The position numbers and the translations under genes were made by a program. Below, piece by piece: positions 16,162-24,552 of a DNA stretch of 47,909 nt. Location: positions 1 through 47,909 of the forward strand of contig DASRJH010000006.1 in the NCBI GenBank assembly GCA_035649575.1, given 5' to 3'. This stretch comes from DASVAL01 sp035649575. Its GTDB lineage: Bacteria > Planctomycetota > UBA1135 > UBA2386. The notes below the pieces were generated by a model that worked only from the letters and a program-made list of their open reading frames with translations, was not told the origin of the DNA and did not search any database. The first letter of the stretch is position 1, and every line of letters begins with the position of its first letter.

Positions 16162-17526
16162 TCATCGCCGTCCGCCGCCGCCGCCGCGCCCACCACCGCC
16201 GCCAGACCTGCCACCGCCACCGCCGGACCTGCCACCGCTGCTGCTCGCGCGGCTCGAGGCCCCGCGGCTGCTCGCGGAACGGTCGGCGCTGGGATTGCGC
16301 GAGCCGCTCAGCGCGCTGCTGCCGGACTTGCTCGTGCCCTTGCCCGTGCTCGGCTTGGTCGTGCTCGGCCTCGAGGCAGATGGATTCGACGTCGAGGGGC
16401 GCGATGCGCCGCCGCCCGGCTGAGTACCCGCGCGCGGAGCCGAGGCACCGGCCCGATTGCCGCCGCCGCCCGGCGACGAACGATCGAAGCCTCGCGCCTG
16501 GTCCTTCGTCACGCGACTCTGGCCCGCGGTTCCGCCGAACTGTTGCGCGGTGTGCGGGCTCTTGTAGTTCACGCCCTTGCGATGCGACGGGTTGTGCTTG
16601 AAGCTCGAATTGCCGCCGCCCGGCAGGTTGTCGCGGCCGCCGTTGATGTTCGTGTTGCGGTTGAAGTTGTTGTACTTGTTGACGTTGATGTTCACGTCGT
16701 TGCCGTGCCAGTTGCAGCCACCCCAGATGGCTGCGCCCCAGACGACACCGGCCGTGAAAGCCATGAAGCCGTAGCCCGCCGGCGGCGGCGCGTACATGGG
16801 CGGGTAGTAGTAGTACGGGTAGCTCCACGACGGACCATAGACGACCGTCGGAGAGTAGGACGGCACGTAGACGACCTCGGTCTTCGTCGATTCGATGACG
16901 ATGACCTCGCTCTCCTGCGTGACCTTCTGCTGCTCGGTCGTCTTGAGGTTGCCCGCATCGAGCGCCTTCTTGCGCATCTTCTGCACCGTCTCCATCAGTG
17001 CGGCTTTCTGGCCCAGGAAGGCGTCGCCGAGGTCCTGCGTCCAATCCAGGTTGTCGTTCATCTGCTTGACGACGTCGCGGAAGCCGCAGAGGGCTTTCAC
17101 GCTGGCATCCCAGTCGGTCTTCTTGAGCGCCTCCTCGAGCTCGGTCCCCTTGAGTTTCGGGTTCTTCTCGAGCCAGCGAAATGCCTCGACGATCTCGAGC
17201 GGATAGGTCGAGGCCATCAGGATCTGCGCCAGCAGCGAGTCGGGGTGCAGCGCAATCGGCGCGACGATCTGCTCGAGCTGCTCAGGTTTGAACGTCGTCT
17301 CGGGCTTGCCGGTCTCCGCCTTGGCTGTTTCCGCCTTGGCCGGCTCCTGCGGCTTCGGCGCGGCCTTCGCCGGCTCCTGGGGCTTCGGCGCGGTATTCGC
17401 CGGCTCCTGGGGTTTCGGTTCGGCGGCGCCCGCGGCTATCTCGAATTCGGTCAGGCTCGCGTGCAGGCTGCATCCCGGAGTCGAAACGGCGAGCAGCGCG
17501 ACGATCGCAATCATCGTGGTTCTCAT
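16162..17526 (-). CDS. DUF3300 family secreted protein
   Basis: 454 residues from the ATG at 17526, which has a 'gagagga' ribosome site 5 bases upstream and starts a signal peptide ('MIAIVALLAVSTPGCS'). An upstream in-frame start at 17619 would bury the signal and is rejected. Three near-identical KPQEPA units (about 39-68) form a Pro/Glu/Lys linker. The DUF3300 domain follows: 'FKPEQLEQIVAPIALHPDSLLAQILMASTYPLEIVEAFRWL', then 'VVKQMNDNLDWTQDLGDAFL' and 'VVYVPSYSPTVVYG'. A Tyr/Pro-rich segment and 'GVVWGAAIWGGCNW' come next, then an Asn-rich tract and a low-complexity Ser/Gly/Arg tail ending in GGGGGRR. The tail suggests a cell-envelope or nucleic-acid/polyanion-interacting segment. It is paired with the DUF2950 gene, which starts 23 bases after its stop. 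Confidence 0.9.
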   Translation of the reverse strand: MRTTMIAIVALLAVSTPGCSLHASLTEFEIAAGAAEPKPQEPANTAPKPQEPAKAAPKPQEPAKAETAKAETGKPETTFKPEQLEQIVAPIALHPDSLLAQILMASTYPLEIVEAFRWLEKNPKLKGTELEEALKKTDWDASVKALCGFRDVVKQMNDNLDWTQDLGDAFLGQKAALMETVQKMRKKALDAGNLKTTEQQKVTQESEVIVIESTKTEVVYVPSYSPTVVYGPSWSYPYYYYPPMYAPPPAGYGFMAFTAGVVWGAAIWGGCNWHGNDVNINVNKYNNFNRNTNINGGRDNLPGGGNSSFKHNPSHRKGVNYKSPHTAQQFGGTAGQSRVTKDQARGFDRSSPGGGGNRAGASAPRAGTQPGGGASRPSTSNPSASRPSTTKPSTGKGTSKSGSSALSGSRNPSADRSASSRGASSRASSSGGRSGGGGGRSGGGGGRGGGGGRR

Positions 17527-17629
17527 AGGGGTCCTCTCGTGCGTCCAGCGGTCAACGCTGATGGGAAGGTAGCGGATCGTAATGACCCAGGAAAGCTGCT
17601 GGATCGGCACCAATGCCATACCTGCGTGC

Positions 17630-19063
17630 TCAGCCGGCCGTGCTGGCCCGCTGGCGCACGCTGAGCCATCGAACCAGCAGGACCGCCAGCGACACGGCAG
17701 CGATCAGCGCGAGACCGATCATCAGCACGCGCGTCGTGGCGTGGTCGATTGCCTGTTCGCCACGCGTCGTGGTCTCCTCGACCAGGCGCTTCAGTTCGGG
17801 CAGGCGCTGGTCGATCGCGGCGACGAGCGACGTGAGCTCGTTCGCGGCGACACCGACGCGCTCAGCCGCATTGCCGTAGTCGACGATGTCGAACGGTTTC
17901 CCGGCCGGCGCCGACGAAGCGGGCACCGCGGCGACCACGGTTTCGGGCTGGGGCGCCGCGTCCTTCGGCCCTGCGACGCGCTCGACGAACGCGTCGAGGG
18001 CTTGCAGCGCGCGCGTCAATTCCGCTGACATGCGTTCGCCGGCGGCGAGCGCGGTCTGCGTCTTCTCCAACACCGAGCCGAGCGGTGCCTGCGCCGTGTC
18101 GAGATCGCGCAACAGGCCGGTGCGCTGCTGCGACAGCGTGTCGTCGATCTGGCGCAAGGCGGCTTCGCGTTCCGCGGTGATGGCGGCCGGCAGACCCGCG
18201 GCCGTGTTGGCGAAGCTCTCGAGGCTCGTGGTGACACGGCCCATGTCCGCGAGCACCTGCCGCACTTCGTCCGATGAACGCGCCTGCAGCATCCTCACCT
18301 CGATTTCGAGCGACACGAGCCGCGGCGCGCGTTCGACGAAGAACAGCAGACGCTCGGCGAGCTCGCGCGATCGCTCGATCTCCCGCGCCGTGGGTTCGAG
18401 CCCTGACAGCGGATCGAGCCCGACGATGCCGAGCAAGCTGCTCGAACCGCTGGTGGCCGCAGGGCTCTGTTCGAGCAGGCTCGTGAAGCTCGGCAACTCG
18501 AGGATCGACGCGCGCGTGAGCTTCGGGTGCTCTTCGCGCCAGCGGCGCAGCAGCTCGCGCATTTCCTGGAGGTGCTTCGGGTCGCAGTTGCGGGCCAGCA
18601 GCCGCCAGCCCTCCACTTGCAGGTCGGCCAGCGCGCGGTGCACCGGCTGCACGGCCTCACCCCACTGCGCTGCCCACACGTCTTCTTGCAACCAACCGGC
18701 GAGCGTCACGAGCAGCGACAGATCGAGCAGGCTCGAGAACGAGTTCGGGCTCGCGGCGTGCTGCGTCGACAACCGCAGGATCTCGAGCTGCCACTGTGCG
18801 GCCTGCGTCGCCGCTTCGGGCGTGCCGGCCCGCAGCTCGAACTCGCGCAAAGCCACGTTGGAGCGCAGCGCGATCTGGTCCGCAAACTGCAGCAGGTCCT
18901 TGAGCACCTGATCGGGCGGCGGCACGGTCGTCTGCGTGCCCGGGAACACCATGCCCGCGAGCTTGCTGGGTGCGTCCGCGGCGCCCTGCACGATGCCGCA
19001 ACCACCGAGCAGCGCGAGTGCGCAGAACAGGAGCAGGGCGGACCGTCGCGGGCGTGGCATCAC
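17630..19063 (-). CDS. Coiled-coil lipoprotein with C-terminal membrane anchor
   Basis: A 477-residue protein of unknown family. The N-terminus is a lipoprotein signal ('CALALLGGCG'). The body is almost entirely alpha-helical, rich in Leu, Ala, Glu and Arg, with long heptad-like stretches (for example 'SLESFANTAAGLPAAITAEREAALRQIDDTL' and 'VLEKTQTALAAGERMSAELTRAL'). Near the end there is one transmembrane segment ('VLMIGLALIAAVSLAVLLVRWL') and a short basic tail. An N-terminal lipid and a C-terminal inner-membrane helix would let it bridge membranes if the lipid is in the outer membrane; that is an inference. It follows the outer membrane factor gene by 45 bases on the same strand, so it may belong to that envelope complex. 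Confidence 0.75.
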   Translation of the reverse strand: MMPRPRRSALLLFCALALLGGCGIVQGAADAPSKLAGMVFPGTQTTVPPPDQVLKDLLQFADQIALRSNVALREFELRAGTPEAATQAAQWQLEILRLSTQHAASPNSFSSLLDLSLLVTLAGWLQEDVWAAQWGEAVQPVHRALADLQVEGWRLLARNCDPKHLQEMRELLRRWREEHPKLTRASILELPSFTSLLEQSPAATSGSSSLLGIVGLDPLSGLEPTAREIERSRELAERLLFFVERAPRLVSLEIEVRMLQARSSDEVRQVLADMGRVTTSLESFANTAAGLPAAITAEREAALRQIDDTLSQQRTGLLRDLDTAQAPLGSVLEKTQTALAAGERMSAELTRALQALDAFVERVAGPKDAAPQPETVVAAVPASSAPAGKPFDIVDYGNAAERVGVAANELTSLVAAIDQRLPELKRLVEETTTRGEQAIDHATTRVLMIGLALIAAVSLAVLLVRWLSVRQRASTAG

Positions 19064-19108
19064 GGGAAAGGTAGCGGAGATCGCACCGGCATGTCGTGTT
19101 CCACGGCC

Positions 19109-20527
19109 TCAGCGGCCGTCCCCGGGCGCGGGTGGTTGCTCGCGAGTGACGAAGCTGCCGCCGAGCACGAGGTGCAGGTTCACGCGCTGCGCGAGCTCCG
19201 CGGCGCGCAGGCTCGCCAAGGCAGTGCGCGAGGAATAGACGGCCAGCAACTGTTGCTGCACGGCGCGCAGGTCGCTGCGACCGATGCGATACGAGTCGCG
19301 TTCCAAGGCCAGCGCGCGTTCGTTCTGGGCCAGCACGCGCTCGAGCGCTGCGCGGCGCTCGGCCAGCACGTGGCCGCTCGCGAGAGCGTCCTCGACTTCT
19401 CCGAGCGCTTTCAACACGCGCCGCCCGTAGTCGGCCACCGCCTCGCGCTGCTGGGCCGTGCGGATCTGCTCCTGTGCTTCGAGCGCGCCACCCTGGTAGA
19501 GAGGCGCGACGAACCTCGCGCCGGCGCCGAACGTGGGGTTTTCGTAGTCGCTCTTGAGCTCGACGATGTCGCTGGCGATCGCGGCAGCGCTGGCATTCAG
19601 CGAGATGTTCGGCAGCTTCGCGGCCTTGGCCTCGCCGACACGCTGGAACGCGGCCGCTACGCGCCGTTCGGAAGCGATGATGTCGGGGCGTCGTTCGAGC
19701 ATGCCGAGCGGCATGCCGGCCGGAACCGGGCCCGGCAGCGCGGGCAGATCGACGCGCGCCTGCAGCTCCGTCGCAGGGTAGCGCCCGAGCAGCAGCTCGA
19801 GCGCGCGCAGCGCCTGCTCGTGGGCGAGCGCGAGCTGGCTCCGAGCATCCTCGAACTCAGCAAGTGCGGCCTGCGCCTTCGCGACGTCCTGTTCGGTGCC
19901 GATGCCGACCGTGCTGCGCTGCTGCGCGAGCTCGACGAGCTGCTGCGCCGCGGCCACGACCTCGTCCGCGATGCCACGCAGCAGGAATGCCTGGGTCGCA
20001 TAGAACCAGCTGCGCGCGACCGTCGCTGCGAGCGCTTGCCGCGCGAACTCGAAGTCGGCCTGGGCCGCGGCGAGGCTCGATTCGGCAGCATCGCGGCCAT
20101 AGCGCAGGCGTCCCCACAAGTCCGGCTCCCACGAGATGCCGAGCAGCACGCCTTGCAGCGCGGACACCAGGTCGCCGCCGCCGAGTTTGAGGCCTCCTGT
20201 GCCGAGCAGGTTGATCGCGGGCCACAGTGCGGCGCGCGCCACATCTGCCTGCGCCATCGCCTGCTCGACGCGCGTCGCGGCGATGCGCAGGTCGTGGTTG
20301 CGCAGCAGGGCCTCGGCGACCAGCGCGTCGAGCGTCGGATCGGCGAACGTCGCAAGCCAATAGTCCTGGACTGCTCCCTCAGCAGAGTCCCTCTTCCAGG
20401 CGGCGGGAATCGCGACGCCTGGCAGCGCTTCGCTGCGGATCTCTTCAGCTGTCGGTGGTGGCAGCGTCGCGCAGGCAGCAAACGCCGCGAGCAGGAGCAG
20501 GCCGAGTGATTCGCAGGGTCGTTTCAC
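19109..20527 (-). CDS. Outer membrane factor (TolC/NodT/OprM-type) lipoprotein
   Basis: A 472-residue protein with lipobox 'FAACA' and the two-fold repeat of RND/efflux outer membrane channels. Diagnostic segments are 'DYWLATFADPTLDALVAEALLRNHDLRIAATRVEQA', 'WEPDLWGRLRYGRDAA', 'ERRPDIIASERRVAAAFQRVGEAKAAKLPNISLNAS' and 'ALGEVEDALAS'. The protein would form a trimeric outer-membrane barrel with a periplasmic helical tunnel that exports small molecules or proteins with an inner-membrane partner. Its start lies 3 bases after the HlyD-type gene stop, so they are clearly co-transcribed. No RND, ABC or MFS pump gene is in the block. The family call is firm; the substrate is unknown. Confidence 0.95.
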   Translation of the reverse strand: MKRPCESLGLLLLAAFAACATLPPPTAEEIRSEALPGVAIPAAWKRDSAEGAVQDYWLATFADPTLDALVAEALLRNHDLRIAATRVEQAMAQADVARAALWPAINLLGTGGLKLGGGDLVSALQGVLLGISWEPDLWGRLRYGRDAAESSLAAAQADFEFARQALAATVARSWFYATQAFLLRGIADEVVAAAQQLVELAQQRSTVGIGTEQDVAKAQAALAEFEDARSQLALAHEQALRALELLLGRYPATELQARVDLPALPGPVPAGMPLGMLERRPDIIASERRVAAAFQRVGEAKAAKLPNISLNASAAAIASDIVELKSDYENPTFGAGARFVAPLYQGGALEAQEQIRTAQQREAVADYGRRVLKALGEVEDALASGHVLAERRAALERVLAQNERALALERDSYRIGRSDLRAVQQQLLAVYSSRTALASLRAAELAQRVNLHLVLGGSFVTREQPPAPGDGR

Positions 20528-20530
20528 GGC

Positions 20531-21937
20531 TCAGTGCAGCTTGAAGACGAACCAGTCGATCTTGGTGCTGACTCGCAAGAACACCTTGCGGATGATGTGG
20601 ATCATCGCACCCTTCTTGGTGTAGATCGCGCCCACACCACGCGCGCCGGCGGCCAGGAACAGGTCCTTGTCCTCGCCGTCGAGGACCAGGCGCACGGCGA
20701 GCTTGCCGTCGGTCAGCGGCTGGGCTGCTGCGCCGGGGATGCGACCGCTCATCGGCAGCTGGCCCTGTGCCGTCGCCCAGACGATCGAGTCGACCTTGCA
20801 CTTGATGATCCGGCCCGGGTACGTCAGCATCGCGATCTCGGCTTCGTCACCGGGCTCGACGTTGCGCACTTCGTTCTGCGAGAAGACCGCGATCACCCAC
20901 TGTTCCTTCTCGACGAAGGCCATCACGGGCGAAAGCGGCATCGGCACCGTGTACGAGCCCTTGCGCAGCTGCAGGTCGACGACGGTCCCGTCGGCCGGCG
21001 CCTTGAACACCGTCTGCTCGAGGTTCCAGCGTGCCTCGCCGAGATCCGCGCGTGCGGCGAGCAGTTGTGCCTTGGCATCGGCCACCTGCGCGAGGTCGCC
21101 GTCGGGCGTGCGTGCCGAGAGCTTCTGGCGCACCTGGCCTTCAGCCGCGCGCGCGCTCTCGAGATCGTTGCGTGCCTGCGCGAGCTGTGCTTCGGCCGCG
21201 GCAATGTCGGCCAGCTTTCCCTGCTCGGTACGCGCCGACAGTCGCTGTTGGACCTGGGCCTCGGCGGCCGTCGCCCCCTCGGACTCGGCCACGAGACCGG
21301 CGAGCTCGGCTTCCGATTGCTCGAAGTCGAAGCGCGACCCGGCGCCCGTCTGGACCAGCTGGCCGAACTGCGCAACGCGCTTCTTGGCCAGGTCGAGCTT
21401 GCTGCCGACGGCGGCCTTCTTGCTGACCGCGGCCTTGAGCTGCTCGCCGAGCTCTCGCTCCAACGCCACTGAGCTCGCGACGCGAGCCTCGAGCTCCGGC
21501 AAACGCGCTTCGGCGCTGCGGGCCTTGTTCACAGCACTCGTCAGTTGCTCCTGCAGCTCGCGCTCGTAGGCGCTGGCGACCTGCACTGCAGCTTCGAGCT
21601 GCAGCACCTTGGCTTCGAGCGCCTGCACTCGCTGTTCGTAGGGCGTCGGATCGATCTTGAAGAGCACGTCGTCCTTCTTGATCGGGCGATTGGGCTCGAT
21701 CGGCACGTCGATGACGTGGCCCGAGACACGCGGAACGACCTGCACGACGTAGTTGAGCGTGCGCACATCGGCCGACGACGGCGCAAAGATATTGAGCAGG
21801 AAGATCAGCACGGCCAACGCCACGATCGGCAGCGTGAACACGATCACCTGGCTCGTGATGTTCCAGGGCAGCCACTTGAACTTGAAGAAGACGAGCCAGA
21901 CGAAGAACGAGTAGATGAGGAGGAGGATGAGTTCCAT
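20531..21937 (-). CDS. HlyD/EmrA-type membrane fusion protein
   Basis: A 468-residue periplasmic adaptor. Two N-terminal hydrophobic segments ('LILLLIYSFFVWLVFF' and 'VIVFTLPIVALAVLIFLLNIF') anchor it in the inner membrane. The first lipoyl half-motif 'PRVSGHVIDVPIEPNRPIKKDDVLFKIDP' is followed by a very long Ala/Glu/Leu-rich coiled-coil hairpin (about 105-300). The second half is 'FKAPADGTVVDLQLRKGSYT' and the barrel domain begins with 'WVIAVFSQNEVRNVEPGDEAEIAMLTYPG'. The hairpin contains an internal near-repeat ('RLSARTEQGKLADIAAAEAQL' versus 'KLSARTPDGDLAQVADAKAQL'). The architecture is that of the E. coli YiaV/YibH group, which also sits next to a DUF3302-type gene. The ATG overlaps the DUF3302 stop (TGATG). 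Confidence 0.93.
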   Translation of the reverse strand: MELILLLIYSFFVWLVFFKFKWLPWNITSQVIVFTLPIVALAVLIFLLNIFAPSSADVRTLNYVVQVVPRVSGHVIDVPIEPNRPIKKDDVLFKIDPTPYEQRVQALEAKVLQLEAAVQVASAYERELQEQLTSAVNKARSAEARLPELEARVASSVALERELGEQLKAAVSKKAAVGSKLDLAKKRVAQFGQLVQTGAGSRFDFEQSEAELAGLVAESEGATAAEAQVQQRLSARTEQGKLADIAAAEAQLAQARNDLESARAAEGQVRQKLSARTPDGDLAQVADAKAQLLAARADLGEARWNLEQTVFKAPADGTVVDLQLRKGSYTVPMPLSPVMAFVEKEQWVIAVFSQNEVRNVEPGDEAEIAMLTYPGRIIKCKVDSIVWATAQGQLPMSGRIPGAAAQPLTDGKLAVRLVLDGEDKDLFLAAGARGVGAIYTKKGAMIHIIRKVFLRVSTKIDWFVFKLH

Positions 21938-22302
21938 CAGTCCAGCCCCTCCCGCTCTCTGCTTCGCTCACGCTCTGCCCTCTCGTCGACATCCTCGACT
22001 TCGTGTACGTCGGCCTTCGCTTCGGGCTCGGCGGCTCCGTGCGCCTCACCGACATCGGTGCCGTAGGCCATCTTGTAGAACACCGGCTTGCTGTAGGCCC
22101 ACAAGAAGGCGAGCGGCCACAGCAGCCCGCCGAAGAACAGCGACAACAGACACAGCGTGTGGATCGCCTGGACCTGCGGATGCTTGCGCTTGATGGCGAT
22201 CTTCTCGGGCATGATGTGCAGCAGCCAGAAGACCGTGATGCCGAAGATGGGCGCAATGATGATCGCGACCCACGAGATGATCTCCGCGACCAGGTCGAGC
22301 AT
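21937..22302 (-). CDS. DUF3302 (YiaW-like) small inner membrane protein
   Basis: 121 residues from the ATG at 22302. The open frame extends further upstream but without membrane or family character. Two hydrophobic segments ('ISWVAIIIAPIFGITVFWLLHIMP' and 'AIHTLCLLSLFFGGLLWPLAFLWAYSKPV') and the linker 'EKIAIKRKHPQVQAIH' match the DUF3302 family. An acidic, Glu/Arg-rich cytosolic tail follows. In enterobacteria the homologue is encoded directly upstream of a HlyD-type adaptor, and here the stop and the adaptor start overlap by one base. It may be the inner-membrane partner of the adaptor in place of a classical pump. The biochemical role is not established. Confidence 0.85.
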   Translation of the reverse strand: MLDLVAEIISWVAIIIAPIFGITVFWLLHIMPEKIAIKRKHPQVQAIHTLCLLSLFFGGLLWPLAFLWAYSKPVFYKMAYGTDVGEAHGAAEPEAKADVHEVEDVDERAERERSREREGLD

Positions 22303-22482
22303 CTCGCCGCTGAACAACGACGGGTAGGGCGCCGAGTGCAGCACGGGGACCGCGAACAACGCTGCACAGGCCCCGCCGCGGCGATGGCTGCCGTCGACAG
22401 AAGGGCCGATCTCGGCCAAGGGCATTCCCAACATAGGGCGCAGAACCGTAGCACCCGAACCGATCGGATGCACCCGTGCGTG

Positions 22483-23565
22483 CTATCCGGCCGCCGCAGC
22501 AGCCGAGTCGGGCTGAGGCGATTCTGCCATCCACGCGGACAAGAGCGTGTAGCCGACCGCGAGTACGACGGGACCCGCAAACAGGCCGATCGGACCGAAC
22601 GCGATCAAGCCGCCGACGACGCCGGCGAACAACAGCACGAGAGGCAGGTCGACTCCCTTCCTGATCAGCAGCGGTCGCACGATGTTGTCGAGGCTCGCGA
22701 CCAGCGCCGTCCAGCCGACCATCGCGATCCCCCAGCCGATGTTGTCGTTGACGAACAGCCAGACCGCCGCGAGCGCCAGCACCGGCGCGGCACCGATCTG
22801 CGCCAGCGAAGCCAGGAACATCACCGCAGTCAGCAACCCGGCCAGCGGCACGCCGGCGATCGCGAGGCCGATGCCGCCGACCACGGCTTGTACCAGAGCC
22901 GTGACGACGACGCCGATCGCGACCGCGCGGATGCCCTGCGCAGCGAGCACGACGACCTTGTCGCCGCGCTCGCCGGCAACCCGGCGGCTGAAGGTGCGCA
23001 CCGTGGTGGCGAGCACTTCGCCGCGTGCGAACAACACGCCGGCGAACAACAACATCAACGCGAAGTGCAGGGACATCCGCCCGGCACCGCCGGCCTGGGC
23101 CACGAACCAGGCCGCGAGGTTCTCGGCATGTGGCGCAATCACCGCGGGCAGCCCCTCGGGACCGGCTGCCGCGAGCTCGCGCCACTTCTCCGCCACGCGC
23201 GCGCCGACGAGCGGCAGCTTGGCGACCCAGTCCGGCGGCGCTGGCAAACCGGTTTCGAGGAAATGGCGCACCCAGTCCGCGAGCTCCGGGGCGTGCGTCA
23301 CGAGCACGCCGAGGATCAGCGTGATCGGGACCACGAACACCAGCAGCAGCGCGCCCAGCATCAACGCGACGGCGGCACCGCGGCGGTTGCCGAGTCGGCG
23401 CTGCAGACCGATCAGCATGGGCCAGCAGGCGATCACGAGCATCGACGCCCACACCAACGCGGCCAGGAAAGGCTGCAGGATCCAGAAGGTCGAAATCAGC
23501 AGACCGCCGAGCAGCAGCAATGCGAACGTGGTACGCGTGAGATCCCGAGTCGGTGACGTCGTCAT
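22483..23565 (-). CDS. AI-2E (PerM/TqsA) family transporter
   Basis: A 360-residue polytopic protein starting at the ATG at 23565; longer upstream frames have no membrane pattern. It has the family layout: two N-terminal membrane helices ('LLLGGLLISTFWILQPFLAALVWASML' and 'GAAVALMLGALLLVFVVPITLILGVL'), a soluble helical region (about 95-145), then five or so more helices. Signature segments are 'GIRAVAIGVVVTALVQAVVGGIGLAIAGVPLAGLL', 'LVASLDNIVRPLLIRKG' and 'LLFAGVVGGLIAFGPIGLFAGPVVLAV'. Members include the proposed autoinducer-2 exporter TqsA and Na+/H+ antiporters, so the substrate cannot be assigned. It lies 180 bases upstream of the DUF3302 gene and may or may not share its promoter. Confidence 0.93.
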   Translation of the reverse strand: MTTSPTRDLTRTTFALLLLGGLLISTFWILQPFLAALVWASMLVIACWPMLIGLQRRLGNRRGAAVALMLGALLLVFVVPITLILGVLVTHAPELADWVRHFLETGLPAPPDWVAKLPLVGARVAEKWRELAAAGPEGLPAVIAPHAENLAAWFVAQAGGAGRMSLHFALMLLFAGVLFARGEVLATTVRTFSRRVAGERGDKVVVLAAQGIRAVAIGVVVTALVQAVVGGIGLAIAGVPLAGLLTAVMFLASLAQIGAAPVLALAAVWLFVNDNIGWGIAMVGWTALVASLDNIVRPLLIRKGVDLPLVLLFAGVVGGLIAFGPIGLFAGPVVLAVGYTLLSAWMAESPQPDSAAAAAG

Positions 23566-23711
23566 TGCCGCATGGTATGGCGGCGGCCGAAGCGATTCGC
23601 GACATTGGCCTGTGGCATCCGTGCCGCATATCGCGAATTGCATTGGCACGGCGCACTGCGCGGGCGATGCTCGTGCGCCAACCACCGACAGCCCTCTGCA
23701 CCGCTCCGCCC

Positions 23712-24542
23712 ATGAAAGTTCCGAGCCTCTCACTCCTGCTCTGCCTCGCTGGCTGCGCCACCGGCAACTCGCTCGCCCCCGATCGCGATGCGACGAGCCG
23801 CGCCCCCTCGTTCGACGGTACGCAAGCTGGCTCGCAGCGGACGACTGACCACGCTGCGTCGCCTCTCGACCTCGCGCTGTCGCCTCCCGACCTGTCCCCT
23901 CCCGACCTGTCCGTTTCCGACCTCGCGCCGGCACCAGAACCACAAGGTCCGCAGCGGCAGGCGAGTGGCCCGAGGTGGCGAAAGGGTCAGGCGCTGCAAC
24001 AGGGTTACATCGGCGTCAGCACCTACGACAAGATAGAGCGCGATGGCGGCCGCTTTCCGAACGTCGATGGTGACCGGGGCGACCTCGACGAGATGTTCAT
24101 GCTCGGTGGCGGCGGCCAGTGGAAGCTCTCCGGCGACCAGCTCGATTTCGGGCTCGAAGCGTTCCTGCAGTTGCAGGGCCGCGGCAACGCCGAGGGCTTC
24201 ATCATCGGCGGCGGCGGTGCCGCCGTCGCCGTGGACGTGGACTTGTTCATCTTCGACTTCTACGGCGGTCCGATGGTCAGCACGTTCCTCGGCGACAGCC
24301 TGCGGCTCTACGCGGGCGCGGGGCCGACGATCGGTTGGGCCTTCTATGATCAGGCCGCCATCGACGGGTCCGGGTTCGGCTACGGCCTCTACGTGCGCAC
24401 CGGCCTCGACATCGTCCTGGGCCGGTTCATGATCGGCGCCGCGACGCGCTGGACGGACGCGCACTACGACCTGGGCGGCGGCCTCGGCGACGTCGATGTC
24501 AACGGGTTCCAGTGGATGATCACGTTCACGACCGGACTGTGA
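23712..24542 (+). CDS. Lipoprotein with Pro/Asp-rich linker and barrel-like C-terminal region
   Basis: 276 residues from the ATG at 23712, which begins a short lipoprotein signal ('LLLCLAGC'). A disordered linker (about 25-90) contains near-repeats 'SPPDLSPPDLSVSDL' and many Pro, Asp and Gln residues. The C-terminal 170 residues alternate hydrophobic and polar residues with many Gly and aromatics ('DLFIFDFYGGPMVSTFLGDSLRLYAGAGPTIGWAFYD', 'RFMIGAATRWTDAHYDLGGG', 'FQWMITFTTGL'). This is the pattern of an outer-membrane beta-barrel or porin-like domain. It is divergent from the AI-2E gene and 10 bases upstream of the DNA repair gene, so the two may be co-transcribed. The family is not recognised. 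Confidence 0.7.
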   Translation: MKVPSLSLLLCLAGCATGNSLAPDRDATSRAPSFDGTQAGSQRTTDHAASPLDLALSPPDLSPPDLSVSDLAPAPEPQGPQRQASGPRWRKGQALQQGYIGVSTYDKIERDGGRFPNVDGDRGDLDEMFMLGGGGQWKLSGDQLDFGLEAFLQLQGRGNAEGFIIGGGGAAVAVDVDLFIFDFYGGPMVSTFLGDSLRLYAGAGPTIGWAFYDQAAIDGSGFGYGLYVRTGLDIVLGRFMIGAATRWTDAHYDLGGGLGDVDVNGFQWMITFTTGL

Positions 24543-24552
24543 GCTCGGAGCC

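Noticed and set aside
16165..16165. ATG overlapping the DUF3300 stop as the start of the DUF2950 gene
   Set aside because: The ATG at 16138 has a clear ribosome site at proper spacing and leads directly into the signal peptide. The overlap start remains possible.
18527..20509. A 660-codon plus-strand open frame opposite the outer membrane factor
   Set aside because: The minus-strand reading has complete OMF signatures and a lipoprotein signal, so this is a shadow.
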